A DNA stretch of 64,000 bases, from NCBI GenBank assembly GCA_018524725.1, contig JAEUWP010000525.1:62001-126000 (forward strand). Direction: 5' to 3'. The notes beneath the pieces were generated by a model, which was not told where the DNA came from, made no database searches, and was given only the letters and a program-made list of their open reading frames with translations. Position numbers and translations under genes: made by a program. Source of the stretch: Podaxis mareebaensis. Lineage: Eukaryota; Basidiomycota; Agaricomycetes; Agaricales; Agaricaceae. Positions 12,298 to 22,956 of the stretch are shown in pieces (position 1 is the first letter of the stretch; every line of letters begins with the position of its first letter).

Positions 12298-13415
12298 ATG
12301 CCTGACCCACTCGGTATAGCCGCAGCCGACGTACACACTCAATTGGTGCTGTCAATTGGGATCGTCATTGTAGCTCTACTTGATGGTGCACTCCTAACCC
12401 TCGGAATCGTCTGCTTCGTGATCTTATCGCCGAAAGACCGATTGCCCTCCCCGCAACAGAAGTACTTGCGAGTGTACCTCGCTGTGCTCTTATTCATAAA
12501 CCTGGGCTATGAGGCCGCGTTTTTTGTATGGAACAATCTACCGGCCATCCTTATATCAAGCCCCGTCAGCAGGCAACTCAGGATATCGAATGCGCTCGTT
12601 TTTGTCGGAAAATTGACACCAGTAGCCATCGTGGGTCTGACGGACGGGCTTCTTGTAAGCATCCTCCTCTACAACAAGAAGTGTTTCTAACGTGGATTTG
12701 GCCCAAGGTATGGCGATGTTATAAGATTCACAGAATCTTGGGACCTAATAATGCCAAACTGTGGAATATCTTCTGGTTCTTTCCACTATGCCTTTGGGTT
12801 ATAACCACTGGTATGATTCACATTAATTAGTGGCATGCGGCTGTCTCAAAACACACCGGTTCGACTAGTCACTGCCTCCGTTGGAGGGGCTCTCATCGAG
12901 ACAAGTCGGCTCAGAACAGTGGCATCCGCCTTACAAGCAACAGCACTTGCATCCAACATACTTCTTAACCTATTCTCCACATTCTATATCACTATACGTC
13001 TCCTTCTACACCGGCGTATGGTCATCAAGTATTTTGGGCCAGAAGTTCCCACACCGCAACACCTCGGCGTCGTTGCTATTCTCCTGCAGGCTGCTGCGAT
13101 CAACGTCCCCATCACGGTCGCTGGGGCAATTGGGATTGGTGGAGGAGAGCTTTATGGACTGATTGTCGCGACGATTGCTCTCGCCTGTCAGGTATGTTCA
13201 TATTTTTAGGGCAGAAAACTTCGTGGTTGACTGGTCAATTTGGTGGGAAGTCTCTCGCGTCCGTGATAATCATTCATCAGGTCGCCCTGGGAAGGGCGAT
13301 TAGCCAGAAGAATGAGGCCAATAATGAGAGGTTGAGGCAAATGGGGAATCATGACTCTGATCTTCGTTTCCAGGTCACTGAGGCGGAACCTACTAGTACT
13401 ATCCAACCAGCCTAG
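12298..13415 (+). CDS. Seven-transmembrane protein, orphan basidiomycete family
   Basis: Exons 12298..12654, 12708..12810, 12869..13191 and 13281..13415 join in frame to 305 residues. Seven hydrophobic segments are visible: GIVIVALLDGALLTLGIV, LAVLLFINLGYEAAFF, VGKLTPVAIVGLTDG, FWFFPLCLWVITT, ALASNILLNLFSTFYI, AILLQAAAINVPIT and LYGLIVATIALAC. A short polar C-terminal tail with Arg/Gln/Glu follows. The layout fits the large mushroom-specific group of orphan 7-TM proteins, which resemble receptors but have no proven ligand. No clear G-protein or rhodopsin lysine motif is seen. Intron 2 (12811..12868) removes a stretch with a stop codon. The function is not assigned. Confidence 0.78.
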
Positions 13416-13705
13416 GTTATCGTTGTAGGCCAGTTTAATAGCATATCTTTCCAGCGTGCGATGTAACCAAAATAGCAATCATTTTAGGTGGGAACACGAG
13501 CAGATTAAATCCATGGAGTCCTTAATTCCGAAGGAGTACATGACAGTCCTGGTAATACATGCGAAACATAATTCGTTCATTAAGAAACTCGACAAATTTA
13601 GCCATGTAACAATCAAGAATATTGATCTCGCTTCCCAGCTCCAAGGTGCATATTCGCAGGGTGAGCGCCTGAGTCAGACAATCAAAGTATTACTAGCATT
13701 CCGAG

Positions 13706-14425
13706 TCAGGTCCCCTCGAAGTGCGCCTCGTGCTTACCGTGCCCAACGGCGCGTTCCCGACGCGCCATAGCCTCTCGCTCAAGCCGCTCAGCTTCAGCAA
13801 GTTCCTGGCCTTGAAGCTTGATCGCATTAGCTTCTCTACAAGGCAGGTCAGTATCCGGACTCAAGGAAACGAAAGAAGAGAACTCACTGTTCCTTTTGGA
13901 AGCCTTTCGCTTTTAAAGTTTCACTACCGACAGCAGACCCTACAGCAGATTCCATCTTACCCGTAATTCTCTGCCCAGTACTGCCCCTTGACTGGTTCGG
14001 ATCATTCAGAGTCCCAGTTGGGGGCACCTTAGGCTGTTGTTGTCCACCGTGCCCGAGTCCATGCCCGATACCAGTCCCGGCTCCGGCAGCAGAATACGGC
14101 TGATTCGCGACTCCACCACCCCCATATCCTTGAGTTCCGGACTGTCCATTAGTGATTAGAATGAAAATTACTGCTAAAGATTGACTGTTGACGTACGGCA
14201 CCATATCCTGCTCCAGGTTGGGAGGGGTAGGCGGATCCTTCTTCATAGCCAGAATAACCCTCATTCAATGGTCTGTCGCGTGACTCGAAGCCTGAACCAA
14301 GCCCTTGGTTTGCCGCGGTATTACGGTCAGTGTCCTGCGTGCCGTCACAAGTGGTAAGTAATTGAGGAGCAAATAAAAGTACCATCGCGACATACGGTCT
14401 TGTTGTGTTTCTTAAAAAGAGGCAT
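13706..14425 (-). CDS. Small Gly-rich protein with CsbD-like motif, tandem copy 1
   Basis: Exons 14396..14425, 14197..14334, 13888..14141 and 13706..13835 join to 183 residues in frame. The start is MPLFKKHNKT. A Gly/Tyr/Gln-rich middle (for example GYGGGGVANQPYSAAG) is followed by RITGKMESAVGSAVGSETLKAKG, which resembles the bacterial CsbD/stress-response pattern (tGK.keavGk..gd..l.a.G). An Ala/Glu/Arg coiled segment (ELAEAERLEREAMARRERAVGHG) ends the protein. The upstream neighbour on the same strand (14800..15792) shares the MxLF..KKH start and the EAERLE tail, so the two are tandem paralogues. I infer a cytosolic, possibly stress-related role only from the weak CsbD resemblance. The start at 14425 is supported by the paralogue. 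Confidence 0.75.
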
Positions 14426-14799
14426 TGTAGGAGTGATAGCTGATTTCGTTGGACGACCTCCAGAGGCATCCCCGCTCTTTTATAACTGCAGGCGACGTAC
14501 TTTGCTTGTATTTACGTATTCACCACAGTACGATAATATGACGCAAATTAGACTTGATTGAAGGAGTTTAGCCCCGCTTTCTGGAGTAGAGTGGACAGTT
14601 GCTTTTTGTGAACCTAATGTGGTCAAGAGAAGAAAGGGGTTGTATGACGTCATTAGCCCCAGCGTCAAGTGGGAAGGATCACAAGCCGTTGTGTGAACGG
14701 CTTTCAACAAGTTGGCTTTTCAGACAGTGAGACAGTTTATTAGAAGGTGTGAAAAGGTCAGTATTGTATGGCAAAGTTGTCCTAGAAATCGCGAGAACC
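14426..14799. other. Spacer between tandem paralogues
   Basis: This 374-bp gap should hold the 3' UTR of the upstream paralogue and the promoter of the downstream one, both on the minus strand. I see nothing else in it. Confidence 0.4.
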
Positions 14800-15792
14800 T
14801 CATTTATATTCATACCTTCCGTGATTGTGACCACGGTATGTTTGATTCTCGTAATCGTCTTCATATCCCCTTCTCCCGCTATAATTACCGTAACTCCCCG
14901 TTGCGGCCTGGCCTACACCACACGCCAACCCGTCAGCGGGAAACGTAATCCTGGAGCAAGGTCCGTCAACGCACCTCGATAATTTGCCTTTTCCCTCAAC
15001 CTTTGTGCCTCCTGTTCCAACCTTTCCGCTTCTGCAATCTCATCATCACGAGTCCTCGTCACCTCAGCTTCCCTGCAATTAGACACCCGAGTCACGAGGG
15101 CCAGTCAGCCACACCACCAAAAACGCGGAAAGAAAGGATGAGAATTAGTAGGAGTTATGAATACTCTTCCGTACTTTCAAGGAAAGAGAAATGAACGGAC
15201 CGTTTCCTCTCCGTAGTGCCCCTTCCCCGAAATGTTTCACCTCCGCCATATCCTGGGCCATGTGAACTGCTAATACCGTGACCGGCATCTGTGCTGTGAG
15301 AATATGGACGCTCGTTGCTGGAAGTATAGTATCCTGCTCCGCCGCTCGCAATATCCGAGCCCTGTCCGGTGTATCGTGTGTCAACACTTGTGCTACTGGC
15401 GTAGCCTTGCCCGTGTTTGTAAGAGGCTTCAGGCATGGGATTAAGCGGTTGGGTCACGGCTTGGCCTGAATCATACTATTATGTTGTACGTCGCATGCGT
15501 GAGGACAGGGGAGACTACACAAGGAAGAAAGAAGGAAGAAGAGAAGACTCACGAAGCCAGAACCAGTGCCATACGAGCCCGGAGGACTCGAATGGGTTGT
15601 GTATCCAGGTTCGTTGCTGTATACTGGGTTTTGGGTGAAAGGTTCGTTACTTTCGGTCTGGTGGTGAGGCGCGTAATGCGATGTTTCAGGATTGCTCTTT
15701 TGGAACACATCGAACGAATGAGTGAATGCAGTAAACGAGAAGAAGGGAGTAATATTCACCTCCTTTTTGTGCTTCTTTCCAAACAATCCCAT
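14800..15792 (-). CDS. Small Gly/Ser/Tyr-rich protein, tandem copy 2 of the pair
   Basis: Exon 1 (15760..15792) encodes MGLFGKKHKKE. Exon 2 (about 15553..15696) is rich in His, Tyr and Pro (NPETSHYAPHHQ, NEPGYTTHSSPPGSYG). Exon 3 carries PMPEASYKHGQGYASS and SSSHGPGYGGGETFRG. Exon 4 carries TRDDEIAEAERLEQEAQRLREKA. A last exon gives QAATGSYGNYSGRRG and YRGHNHGRYEYK, with stop at 14800. It shares its first residues and the EAERLE coil with the gene just downstream. However, it lacks the TGKMESAVGSAVG block and has a Tyr/Gly/Arg-rich end instead. The exon 2 to exon 3 join was not resolved in phase. The protein is mostly disordered, and its function is unknown. Confidence 0.68.
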
Positions 15793-16200
15793 TCGTGAAA
15801 GGGTAAAGAATAAAGTGAGGGTGGAACGGTAGGTTGCTGTTGGTGAAGCGGCAAGTCTCCGACCTTATATTGAGGCGCTAGAGTCTGAGAGTGAGTAATC
15901 CGGAAAGACGTCATCCGTAGTCTCGGAACTTCCGTTATGGGTCATTAGGTTTAGGAAGGTCCACAGGGGTCATCCCAGTAAATTCGCTCGAGGCAATGGT
16001 GGACGTTCTTTTCTAAGCCTTACGGTTAGTCGCATGTTCCCGGGTTATCTCAATATCATCTTTTGACAGTCGTTCCCCAAACTTTCAAGACGTGAGCGCG
16101 AGCTTCACAAGTCCCTGATTTGAGTCAAGAAGGTTCGTGATAGTGTTCCATGAAAACATAAACAAGATACAGAAATCAAGCTTCAAGTCTGGTGTTGGTT
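15793..16200. other. Intergenic: promoter of copy 2 and 3' flank of the TENA gene
   Basis: The stretch lies upstream of the paralogue starting at 15792 and downstream of the TENA gene, all on the minus strand. No gene, repeat or RNA was recognised. Confidence 0.4.
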
Positions 16201-16981
16201 TTAGTTCCCCGAAAAACGTTGAGAAACCTCTTCCCCCTCCACAGGCCAGAAATCAACTTCAAGTTCAACGACTCTCGTCCAGATAGCTTCGGCGCGTTTC
16301 CATGCATCCGAGCCCGGCCGGATATCGAGATCATCAACAAGCTTGGCCAATTTGTTCACAAAGTCGACGAATTCGGGGCTGCTCCAGTTGTTCGCGAAAG
16401 AGCTGAAAGGAGAGTTGGCTTTATCCTGGCCACTGGCGCGCAGTTGGCTGGCGACGAAGGACCAAGCGTCAAGATAGACCTATGAGGGTGTCACAAATTA
16501 AATCTTGAGTACAGGCATACGAGAAACGTACGCGTTCCATAGCCCACAAGAACACCAAACCTTCCTCAATCCTGCCATTTTTCGAGATCTTGGCCATCTC
16601 GGCAGTATAGTTCCTTGTTCCCTTCCTCTCTCTCCAACATTCCAGAGGAAGTTTCCATTTTGCAGCTGTCTCTTTGAAAAAGTTGACCTCTCGTACAACG
16701 TTTTCCAAAGAGTAAACTAGGATCGAAAGGATTCGTTGGTTCTTTTGTTCCTCGGGCGAGGATAGACCGTGGGACGAGTCCCAAGGAATGTTCGCGATGA
16801 GGGAGCCTATGAAAGCAGGGTAGGCGTGGGCGGCGTAAATCCGGTCTTGGGATAGCCAGAGCGCCAGGAGATCGGGGGTGAGGGTGCCGTGGCCTGCGGC
16901 AATGAGGAATGGATGGTTTATGGCCTCTGGGTAGGTAGGCACGGTGGGTAAATTCACGAGATGGTCTGTGAGAGAGGGCAT
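16201..16981 (-). CDS. TENA/THI-4 family protein (heme-oxygenase-like fold)
   Basis: Two exons (16532..16981 and 16201..16479) with a GTACGT donor join to 242 residues in frame. The N-terminus has the hallmark pattern of this fold: LTDHLV, HPFLIAAGHGTL, LALWLSQDRIYAAHAYPAFIG. It continues with helices ending in EEGLVFLWAMERVYLDAWSFVASQL, then NWSSPEFVDFVNKLANLVDDL and a C-terminal RVVELEVDFWPVE. TENA proteins are thiaminase II-type enzymes that salvage the thiamine pyrimidine, but many fungal stand-alone copies are uncharacterised. No clear catalytic Cys was seen in the expected place, so thiaminase activity is not claimed. It is a single-domain protein, unlike yeast Thi20, which is fused to a kinase. 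It is divergent from mL59. Confidence 0.82.
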
Positions 16982-17390
16982 GGCGATCTGACGCTTCCGT
17001 GTGTCTTCTGACAGAGGTTGTAAGTCAATTAGGAGGCGCGCTTGAGCGGGACTGTATAGGATGGTATCAGATTTTCGACCGTTAGCTGCGCAATGAGGGA
17101 TTCTCGGCCGAGGGAGATGGAAATCAGAAACTGAAAGCCATTCCTTGTTCGAAATCTGGAATGGTGCCTTCTCTTAAGGGTTCGATGAATTTCCAGTTTC
17201 CGAATCAGCAGCCAATGACGTCAAGGACCCGCACTATTTGTCCTTGCTTGACTCCAATGCTAGAGCCAAAGGCAGGTTTAGACAACAACGCCAGGAGTTC
17301 CATTTTGGGTGGCCCAGAAATTTACGCCAACAGTCCGAACTTCGGCAGACACTCCCCACGAGAACATACCCAGTTCTCGGGGCTAACATC
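16982..17390. promoter_or_regulatory. Divergent promoter region, TENA gene and mL59
   Basis: A 409-bp gap lies between two divergent starts. A plus-strand open frame runs from 17238 into mL59, but its first 51 codons look unlike coding sequence. I take the ATG at 17391 as the mL59 start. Confidence 0.4.
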
Positions 17391-18117
17391 ATGTCCAACC
17401 TTGCCGCAGCAAAGGCCGTCAAAAAATTTAGACTTGACCAACTCCTCAGAGTTGAAACGCACATTCGTCGGCTGGGTCCGCTATCCAAAGTAACCACCCC
17501 GAAGCTCGAACCCAAGTCCAACGTCGCAGTCCTCCCCAACCCGTTCATCCCTCGCAAACACCCGGAGACAGGCAAATGGAGACCGCCAGTGTACTCGCTG
17601 CGGAGGCAGGCTGAGTTGGTGAAGAAAGCCAAGGCCAGCGGACTTCTACACTTATTGCCCCCCGGTCCGAAGAGTCCACGGACGCGACTTGGTGTAACGG
17701 AAGCTATTCAGGAGGCACAGAAGGCAGCTACTGCCGCTTCTGTTGAGACTCTGAAGGAACAGCTGAAGGACTCCGGGGAGGATCAAGCTGTGTGGTTGGA
17801 GCCGGTCACCTGGGAAGGCAAGGTGAAGAGGAAGAAGGTTCGCGGCGCGGCCTTGGGCATTACGTTGTATGCTGGCAAGAAGAGGATGTTCAAGGGACAT
17901 AAGTGGGAGCGTGTGCGGGAGGAGAGAATGAGGAAGAGGGCAATTCTCCTTCGGGATATGAAGAAGAGGATATACAACTACAAGAACGTGAGTTTCTGGT
18001 CTCTGTCGCATGCTAGGGATACTGACTTGAAGGTGGCTGCGCTAGTACTACAAGAGGAGGAGACCCGATCCCCTCAAGCCACCGAGGACTGTCAAGGCAC
18101 CGAAACTACCGTTCTAA
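17391..18117 (+). CDS. MRPL25: Mitochondrial large-subunit ribosomal protein mL59 (MRPL25-like)
   Basis: Exons 17391..17987 and 18046..18117 (GTGAGT donor, CTAG acceptor) join to 222 residues in frame. The central block PNPFIPRKHPETGKWRPP, YSLRRQAELVKKA and LLPPGPK is the conserved core of mL59 (yeast Mrp-L25). A second conserved part is FKGHKWERVREERMRKRAILLRDM near residues 165-190, and the protein ends in a basic tail. It belongs to the mitochondrial large ribosomal subunit. The start MSNLAAAKAVKKF is chosen because the family begins shortly before the first conserved helix; the upstream in-frame region is rich in unrelated residues. Its position next to the TENA gene seems incidental. Confidence 0.85.
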
Positions 18118-18408
18118 TCTACGACCTAATATATTCCTTTTTATCTCCCAATACAGCGTTTAACTGAGACTGCATAGTTTCTTGAGTTTGTGTGAACGCC
18201 TAACCCGGGCGATGCCCGGACCTATTCCCGAATGCAGATCCGAGACTCCGAGGCCCGACTCCGCGTTGTTTGTGTTCATTTACCGCTCAAGGGACCCACA
18301 GCCAGTTGAAGACGTTTTTCACGCTCATAACAGCCTTTCCTCCAACCATCACCTGGACTTCCTCTCCTCCACTCCTTCCTTCTCTTCACACTTAACGACG
18401 GCCGCAAG

Positions 18409-19784
18409 ATGGCATCATTCAAGTCTGAACGTTCTCGCAAGCCCTACAGTGTTAGTATCCTTATCCGCTCACCCCTTCCGAGCGAGCCTAACATCTCCTT
18501 TCCACTTTTCCGACGTTCCACCCTCGTGCTGTTGTGAAATGTAGCGACCCTCAAGAGCTCCTGAAGGCCAATGGCTACACGACAAAGCACCGGGCGTCAA
18601 CAACGATACTGCTGCCCCACGTTCCTCAAGGCCCGCAACGACAACACCTACAATCTCTGCATCCGGCGCACCGACGGACAAAATCCTCGTTTCAAACCTG
18701 CACTATGAAATCACACCCAAGGATTTGACTGTACGTCCTTCCTGCCTTGCTTGAAACACGCCTCGTATTCGTGGTTCTTTATCCTCGCCCGCCCACGGTT
18801 GTACAGGCGCTCGTGCATCTCCTGGCATATTCGCCTCTCATCTCTCCCAGTCCACGGGCATCTATTCCATCATACTAATCAAACCTCTCCACTCACAACC
18901 AGGCTATATTCGGACAAATTGGCACGCTCGTGCGTGAGCCACTAATAAGGGTACGGCAAGCCCCCGAGCTCTCCCCTCCATTGAAGTAAAACCCAAGCCA
19001 ACCAAACCTTCCGACCTTTTCCCCCTTCCCGTTCCCTCCCCATCCACCCCTTTGCGTAACCTCATCTCCACTTCTTGGTCGCACAAACTGCCTCATCTTG
19101 GAATTCGTTAATGGTTGATCACGTTGATGAATTCTGGGAATGACGATGGTTTGAAAACAACAGTACGACCGCAGTGGCCGTTCTTCGGGACAGGCTATCG
19201 TTTCGTTTGAGACGGTGGCAGAGGCTGTACGCGCCAAGAAGCAGTTCAATGGAATTTTAGCCAAAGGTACGTCGATAGTGTCATACATGTCATAACTCCA
19301 CCCGTCGTTGACCGTCGTTCTTTATTCCTAATCCAAATAGGGCAACCGATGACAGTCGACTTTCTTGCTCCAAGACCTCCGCGCGTCCGTTCTTCAAGTG
19401 CACCGAACGGCTCATTGATCAACAGAATCCAAAAACCGCCCTTGTTGGATCGACTTGCAAGGGATGACACTAATGTTAGGCTTACTGCACCTGCAGCGTG
19501 AGTAAACTTGTTATATCGCTGTGGTTCTGGTTTGTTAACGATGGAACGTGACTAGAGGTGGCGTCGGTCCTATCCGCTCACGACAAGGACGGGCACCACG
19601 CCCCAAGAGGGGACCGAAAAAACCACCTACTGCGGAGGAGTTGGATAAGGAATTGGATGCTTTTATGGGAGACTCAAACTCGCCATCCGCAGCTGAGGGC
19701 GGTGCCGCTCCGGCAGCTCCTAGCACAACTGAATCGACTGAGACGGCTACTGCTGCTCCCATCCAGGATGTTGAGATGGCTTGA
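18409..19784 (+). CDS. YRA1: Aly/REF-type mRNA export adaptor (Yra1/THOC4)
   Basis: Six exons (18409..18450, 18545..18730, 18903..18950, 19164..19266, 19341..19497, 19556..19784) join to 254 residues in frame. An Arg/Ser-rich N-terminus precedes one RRM (about residues 60-135) with RNP2 ILVSNLHYE and RNP1-like SGQAIVSFE. The C-terminal part has Arg/Gly motifs (RSRQGRAPRPKRGPKK) and the typical REF end LDKELDAFMGD. Aly/REF couples spliced mRNA to the TREX complex and the export receptor in the nucleus. Introns 2 and 3 are 172 and 213 nt, several times longer than others in the window, and both lie within the RRM. In yeast, YRA1 controls its own level through a long intron; whether that applies here is speculation. 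Confidence 0.93.
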
Positions 19785-19950
19785 GAGCGTTGCGTTGTCG
19801 TAGTGTACTTCGTAAATTCATATTTCTTGTTTGCTTTTGTCGCTTCACGAGTATGCATCATTTCTTGTTCTTGTGCTTGCCTCCACATTATGTTCAATAT
19901 GAAAGAGTCGGAACAAAAAATGAAAAATACAAAACAGTTGGAATCCTGAG

Positions 19951-20024
19951 TGGCCAACGTGGGGATCGAACCCAAGACCTTCGCGTTATTAGCACGACGC
20001 TCTAACCAACTGAGCTAGTCGGCC
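19951..20024 (-). tRNA. tRNA-Ile (anticodon AAT), no intron
   Basis: Read on the minus strand, a full cloverleaf is visible. The acceptor stem is GGCCGAC with GTTGGCC plus discriminator A. The D arm is GCTCAGTTGGTTAGAGC. The anticodon stem TCGTG/CGCGA encloses the loop CTAATAA (anticodon AAT). The T loop is TTCGATC, and there is no encoded CCA. The outermost T-stem pair (T with C) is mismatched, and one acceptor pair is G-T. The gene lies 167 nt after the Aly/REF stop, on the other strand. Confidence 0.92.
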
Positions 20025-20065
20025 TCGAAAGACTGTTCGGTGAGGCTGTACCAGTCGCGCTGACC

Positions 20066-20722
20066 TTGGAGTTCACACTTGGATGCGGTTCGAACTCCGC
20101 ACCGAGTCTCCTTGTCACTGGGGAGAAATTCAAATTACAGATCTCAGGCGAGCGATGGACCCAAATATATAGTTCGTCTCTACCGTCAACCCAATACACC
20201 TTTGACCAGCAAGCGGTTGGCTCGCAACCGCGTATTGACAGAATGTGTACGAACAAGGACATGATACGAAATTCCTGCCCGTGGAAAGTAACGACCGCAG
20301 GGATTCAGATAGACCATGACTTGGTGACGACACGAATCTTTGACCCCAAGATACCTCAAACTGGTAAAGGCCGGTGGGCAGCTCCACTATTCATCCTGGA
20401 GTACAGAGACCTCATGGACGAGGCCCGGAAAATACTGGAGAAAACCATTGAAGAGGCCGAAGGCCTGGATGAGCGATCCAGTGCCCGGAACCCCCAAACG
20501 ATATGCCACGAATTCAAGATGAAGATGACGCGAATACCTCGTGATACAGCCAAGAAGACAGTACCAAGACTAGACAGGGAAATGGCAAACTGGGAAGCCC
20601 AAACACGGTTTAGTGTTCTTGATTGCGCTCAGGTATTCTTTGCACCACCCCATGTTTTCCCCGTTGAAATTATGACACACACACGTCTAGGATTCCCTAG
20701 ACTGATTCACAAGCTACAGTAG
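20066..20722 (+). mobile_element. LINE remnant: C-terminal part of an APE-type endonuclease domain
   Basis: A 218-codon open stretch without a convincing start contains GSQPRIDRMCTNK, then TTAGIQIDHDLVTTRI and DPKIPQTGKGRWAAP. The order RIDR, then the (S/I)DHxxV motif, then a G(K/R)GRW-type linker is how AP-endonuclease domains of basidiomycete non-LTR retrotransposons end before their reverse transcriptase. After about 20722 no RT motifs (such as FADD) appear, so the copy is truncated. The catalytic N-terminal half of the endonuclease is also missing. It begins about 40 bp from the tRNA-Ile gene and lies on the same strand as the LINE C-terminal remnant at 23843. Confidence 0.72.
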
Positions 20723-20878
20723 AGCATTACCGTCGGAGAAAGATTGTCAACATTTAGGAGTACACTTGATATTGATATGACTAACAGTCGATTGAATTAC
20801 ACACACAGTCCTTTGTCAGCGAGAGTCAACACGGCCACGTTGAGGATGTAGACCCGAGGTGAAACACCCTTCCTTCCC

Positions 20879-22956
20879 TTATCCAACCACGGGGCAGAGC
20901 CCCCCTCCGTCAACCGTGACCCACCTATCGCCCCCAACGGCTGTTGGTCCATACAACATTTGATATGGGTCCCACTTGTCCTTGACCTGCAACAGCCTGT
21001 CGTAGTTCACGCCGTAAAAGTCTTGTTTCCAGTTAACGTCGAATGGATTCGCCTGGAAACAACAGAAGAATATCAGACCTTTCAAGTGAGAGGAGAAGAA
21101 AGGCAAAACACTTGCCTCGTTCAAGTACGCTCCCGTCTCAGGAGCGATCGCCACAAGTCTATTCTCCAAAGCAGTCACTGTTCTCGTCACACTTGTAAAT
21201 TCTTCATCGAAGCTTGCCGTGTCATTCCAGGGCCTAATTCATCAAAATTGGTGAATAGGAAGACACCACTTCAGTCCTAATGAAAGGAAATCATACCAGG
21301 CGATGAAGCATATGCTGTGCATCGTTCTGAAGGCAGGGAGGACTGCGTTATCTGGATTGCCAGATACTTCCATCGTAGGATTGAAACCAGCATTAGCAAT
21401 GGTGGCCCCATCGTCAGCAATTCCTCGCAGGGTGCTGAATAACTGCGCCAGACTTTCCTCGACTTCCCAGAGTCTCTTCGGTAAGATCCGTGCTCCAGCG
21501 AGACTGAGTCCGACGAGGATCTCTCCACCAAAAGAATCGGCTATTGCCGTTAATGCACCGAGCACGGTCGGGTGCTGGACAGTTTCCGAAATAGACGGAG
21601 TGATATTCAGGGCTTGCAACCCATTAAGCCACGGCTGAGTCAAGGCGGCTACCTCCTCAGGAGTCTTCTTCGGAAAGAGGACAGCCGCCTGGAAGAGCGC
21701 ATTGTTGAAGATAAGGCTGTGAAAAGCACCGGCGTTGAGGTACTTGGGTGACTCTGTTAGGTAGGTGGCAATGCTCCGCCAGTGTACATCCAGAGCAGAC
21801 TTAGCTGAAGACGAGGGCTGATATGCCACATGGACAGTTGTAACTGGCATATTGGCATATGTTTTTACCGTGACAGACCAAACGACGCCATAAGTGCCTC
21901 CACCCTGTCCAGCACCATCAGTATGTATGAATAATCAAAACTGGGCGCGAGAATGACCCACTCCGCCACTCAATGCCCAGAACAAGTCCTTGTTCTCGGA
22001 GGGTGATGCACGAACAAATCGGCCATCAGTAGTAATAACTTCGAATTCCAGAGCCTGATCTGCAGCCATGCCATACAAGGAGCTCAGCGCAGAATGGCCG
22101 CCGCCCTGTATGTAGCCTCCTACAAACCCAACGGTCTTGACTTGTGTCATGACCAGTGTCCGAACTGAAAAGCTCAGCTTGGGATAGGACTTACAGGACA
22201 TCCTCCGGCAACAACAACTTGTCCCCTGCTCTCGGCGTCCTGGTTTAGTTCACCTCCAGTAACTCCAGCTTGGACTTTCACAGCGGGTCCAGTGTAATCG
22301 GACCCTGTATAATGTGAAATCCACTCGACGTCTTTGAGATGATGCATCCAGACCGCCAAGCCCCCCGCACCAGTTGATTTACCCATGCCACTGGGCAGGA
22401 CCATGTCAGCCTTGGGGAAAAGCGTGACGCAAGGACTTACTCATGACCAGTATTCTTTACTACAAACCGAATGTTATGTTTCTTGGCAAATGCGAGCGTC
22501 TTGATAACATGATCCGGTGTCGCCACATCAACTGAGTATTGAACGTAGGTTCCTATGATGCATTGGTCATTCACAGCAGTGAATGGATCACAGCTCTTGT
22601 TTAGGAAGACAGGTGCTGTGATGGACGATGGGTGTTCCACGCTGTATAAGATGAACGTCTTAGATTTGAAGTAATGATGACCTTTTAGGATTGACGAACT
22701 GTAGCCTGGGCACATGCCATTGATTCCGTATGATATCGCACTTGGCGGCATCATGGTTCGGTCCATGGCATGGGGAGGCAATAGGGACAGTGTGAATAAG
22801 ACGGCCGTCAAGGGAGGCATTGAAATGGTCCCAAGTGGATTCGTCCGGCCACCTAGGATCGTTAGGCATAGTCCTACATCGTATCCGTGGGTGGTGTAGA
22901 GCCAGGCAAAGCTGGACTAAGCAGAGTCCAATGAAAATATGGTCCTTGAGGGTCAT
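20879..22956 (-). CDS. Secreted FAD-linked oxidoreductase, berberine-bridge-enzyme-like
   Basis: Seven exons (22700..22956, 22441..22641, 22195..22390, 21962..22135, 21297..21904, 21116..21233, 20879..21052) join to 575 residues in frame. A hydrophobic N-terminus (HIFIGLCLVQLCLAL) looks like a signal peptide. The FAD_binding_4 fold shows FVVKNTGHD, GKSTGAGGLAVW, VVVAGGCP then TVGFVGGYIQGGGHSAL, and LFWALSGGGGGTYGVV. Cys217 in GGCP is at the place of the cysteinyl-FAD link in bicovalent BBE-type enzymes. The BBE C-terminal motif reads NYDRLLQVKDKWDP. These enzymes oxidise alcohols, sugars or alkaloid-like compounds; the substrate is unknown. The last intron (21053..21115) has a GC donor (GCAAGT). 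The gene sits between two LINE remnants on the opposite strand. Confidence 0.9.

Noticed and set aside
17238..17390. Upstream extension of the mL59 open frame by 51 codons
   Set aside because: The extra residues do not resemble a mitochondrial targeting peptide or mL59, and the ATG at 17391 fits the family start.
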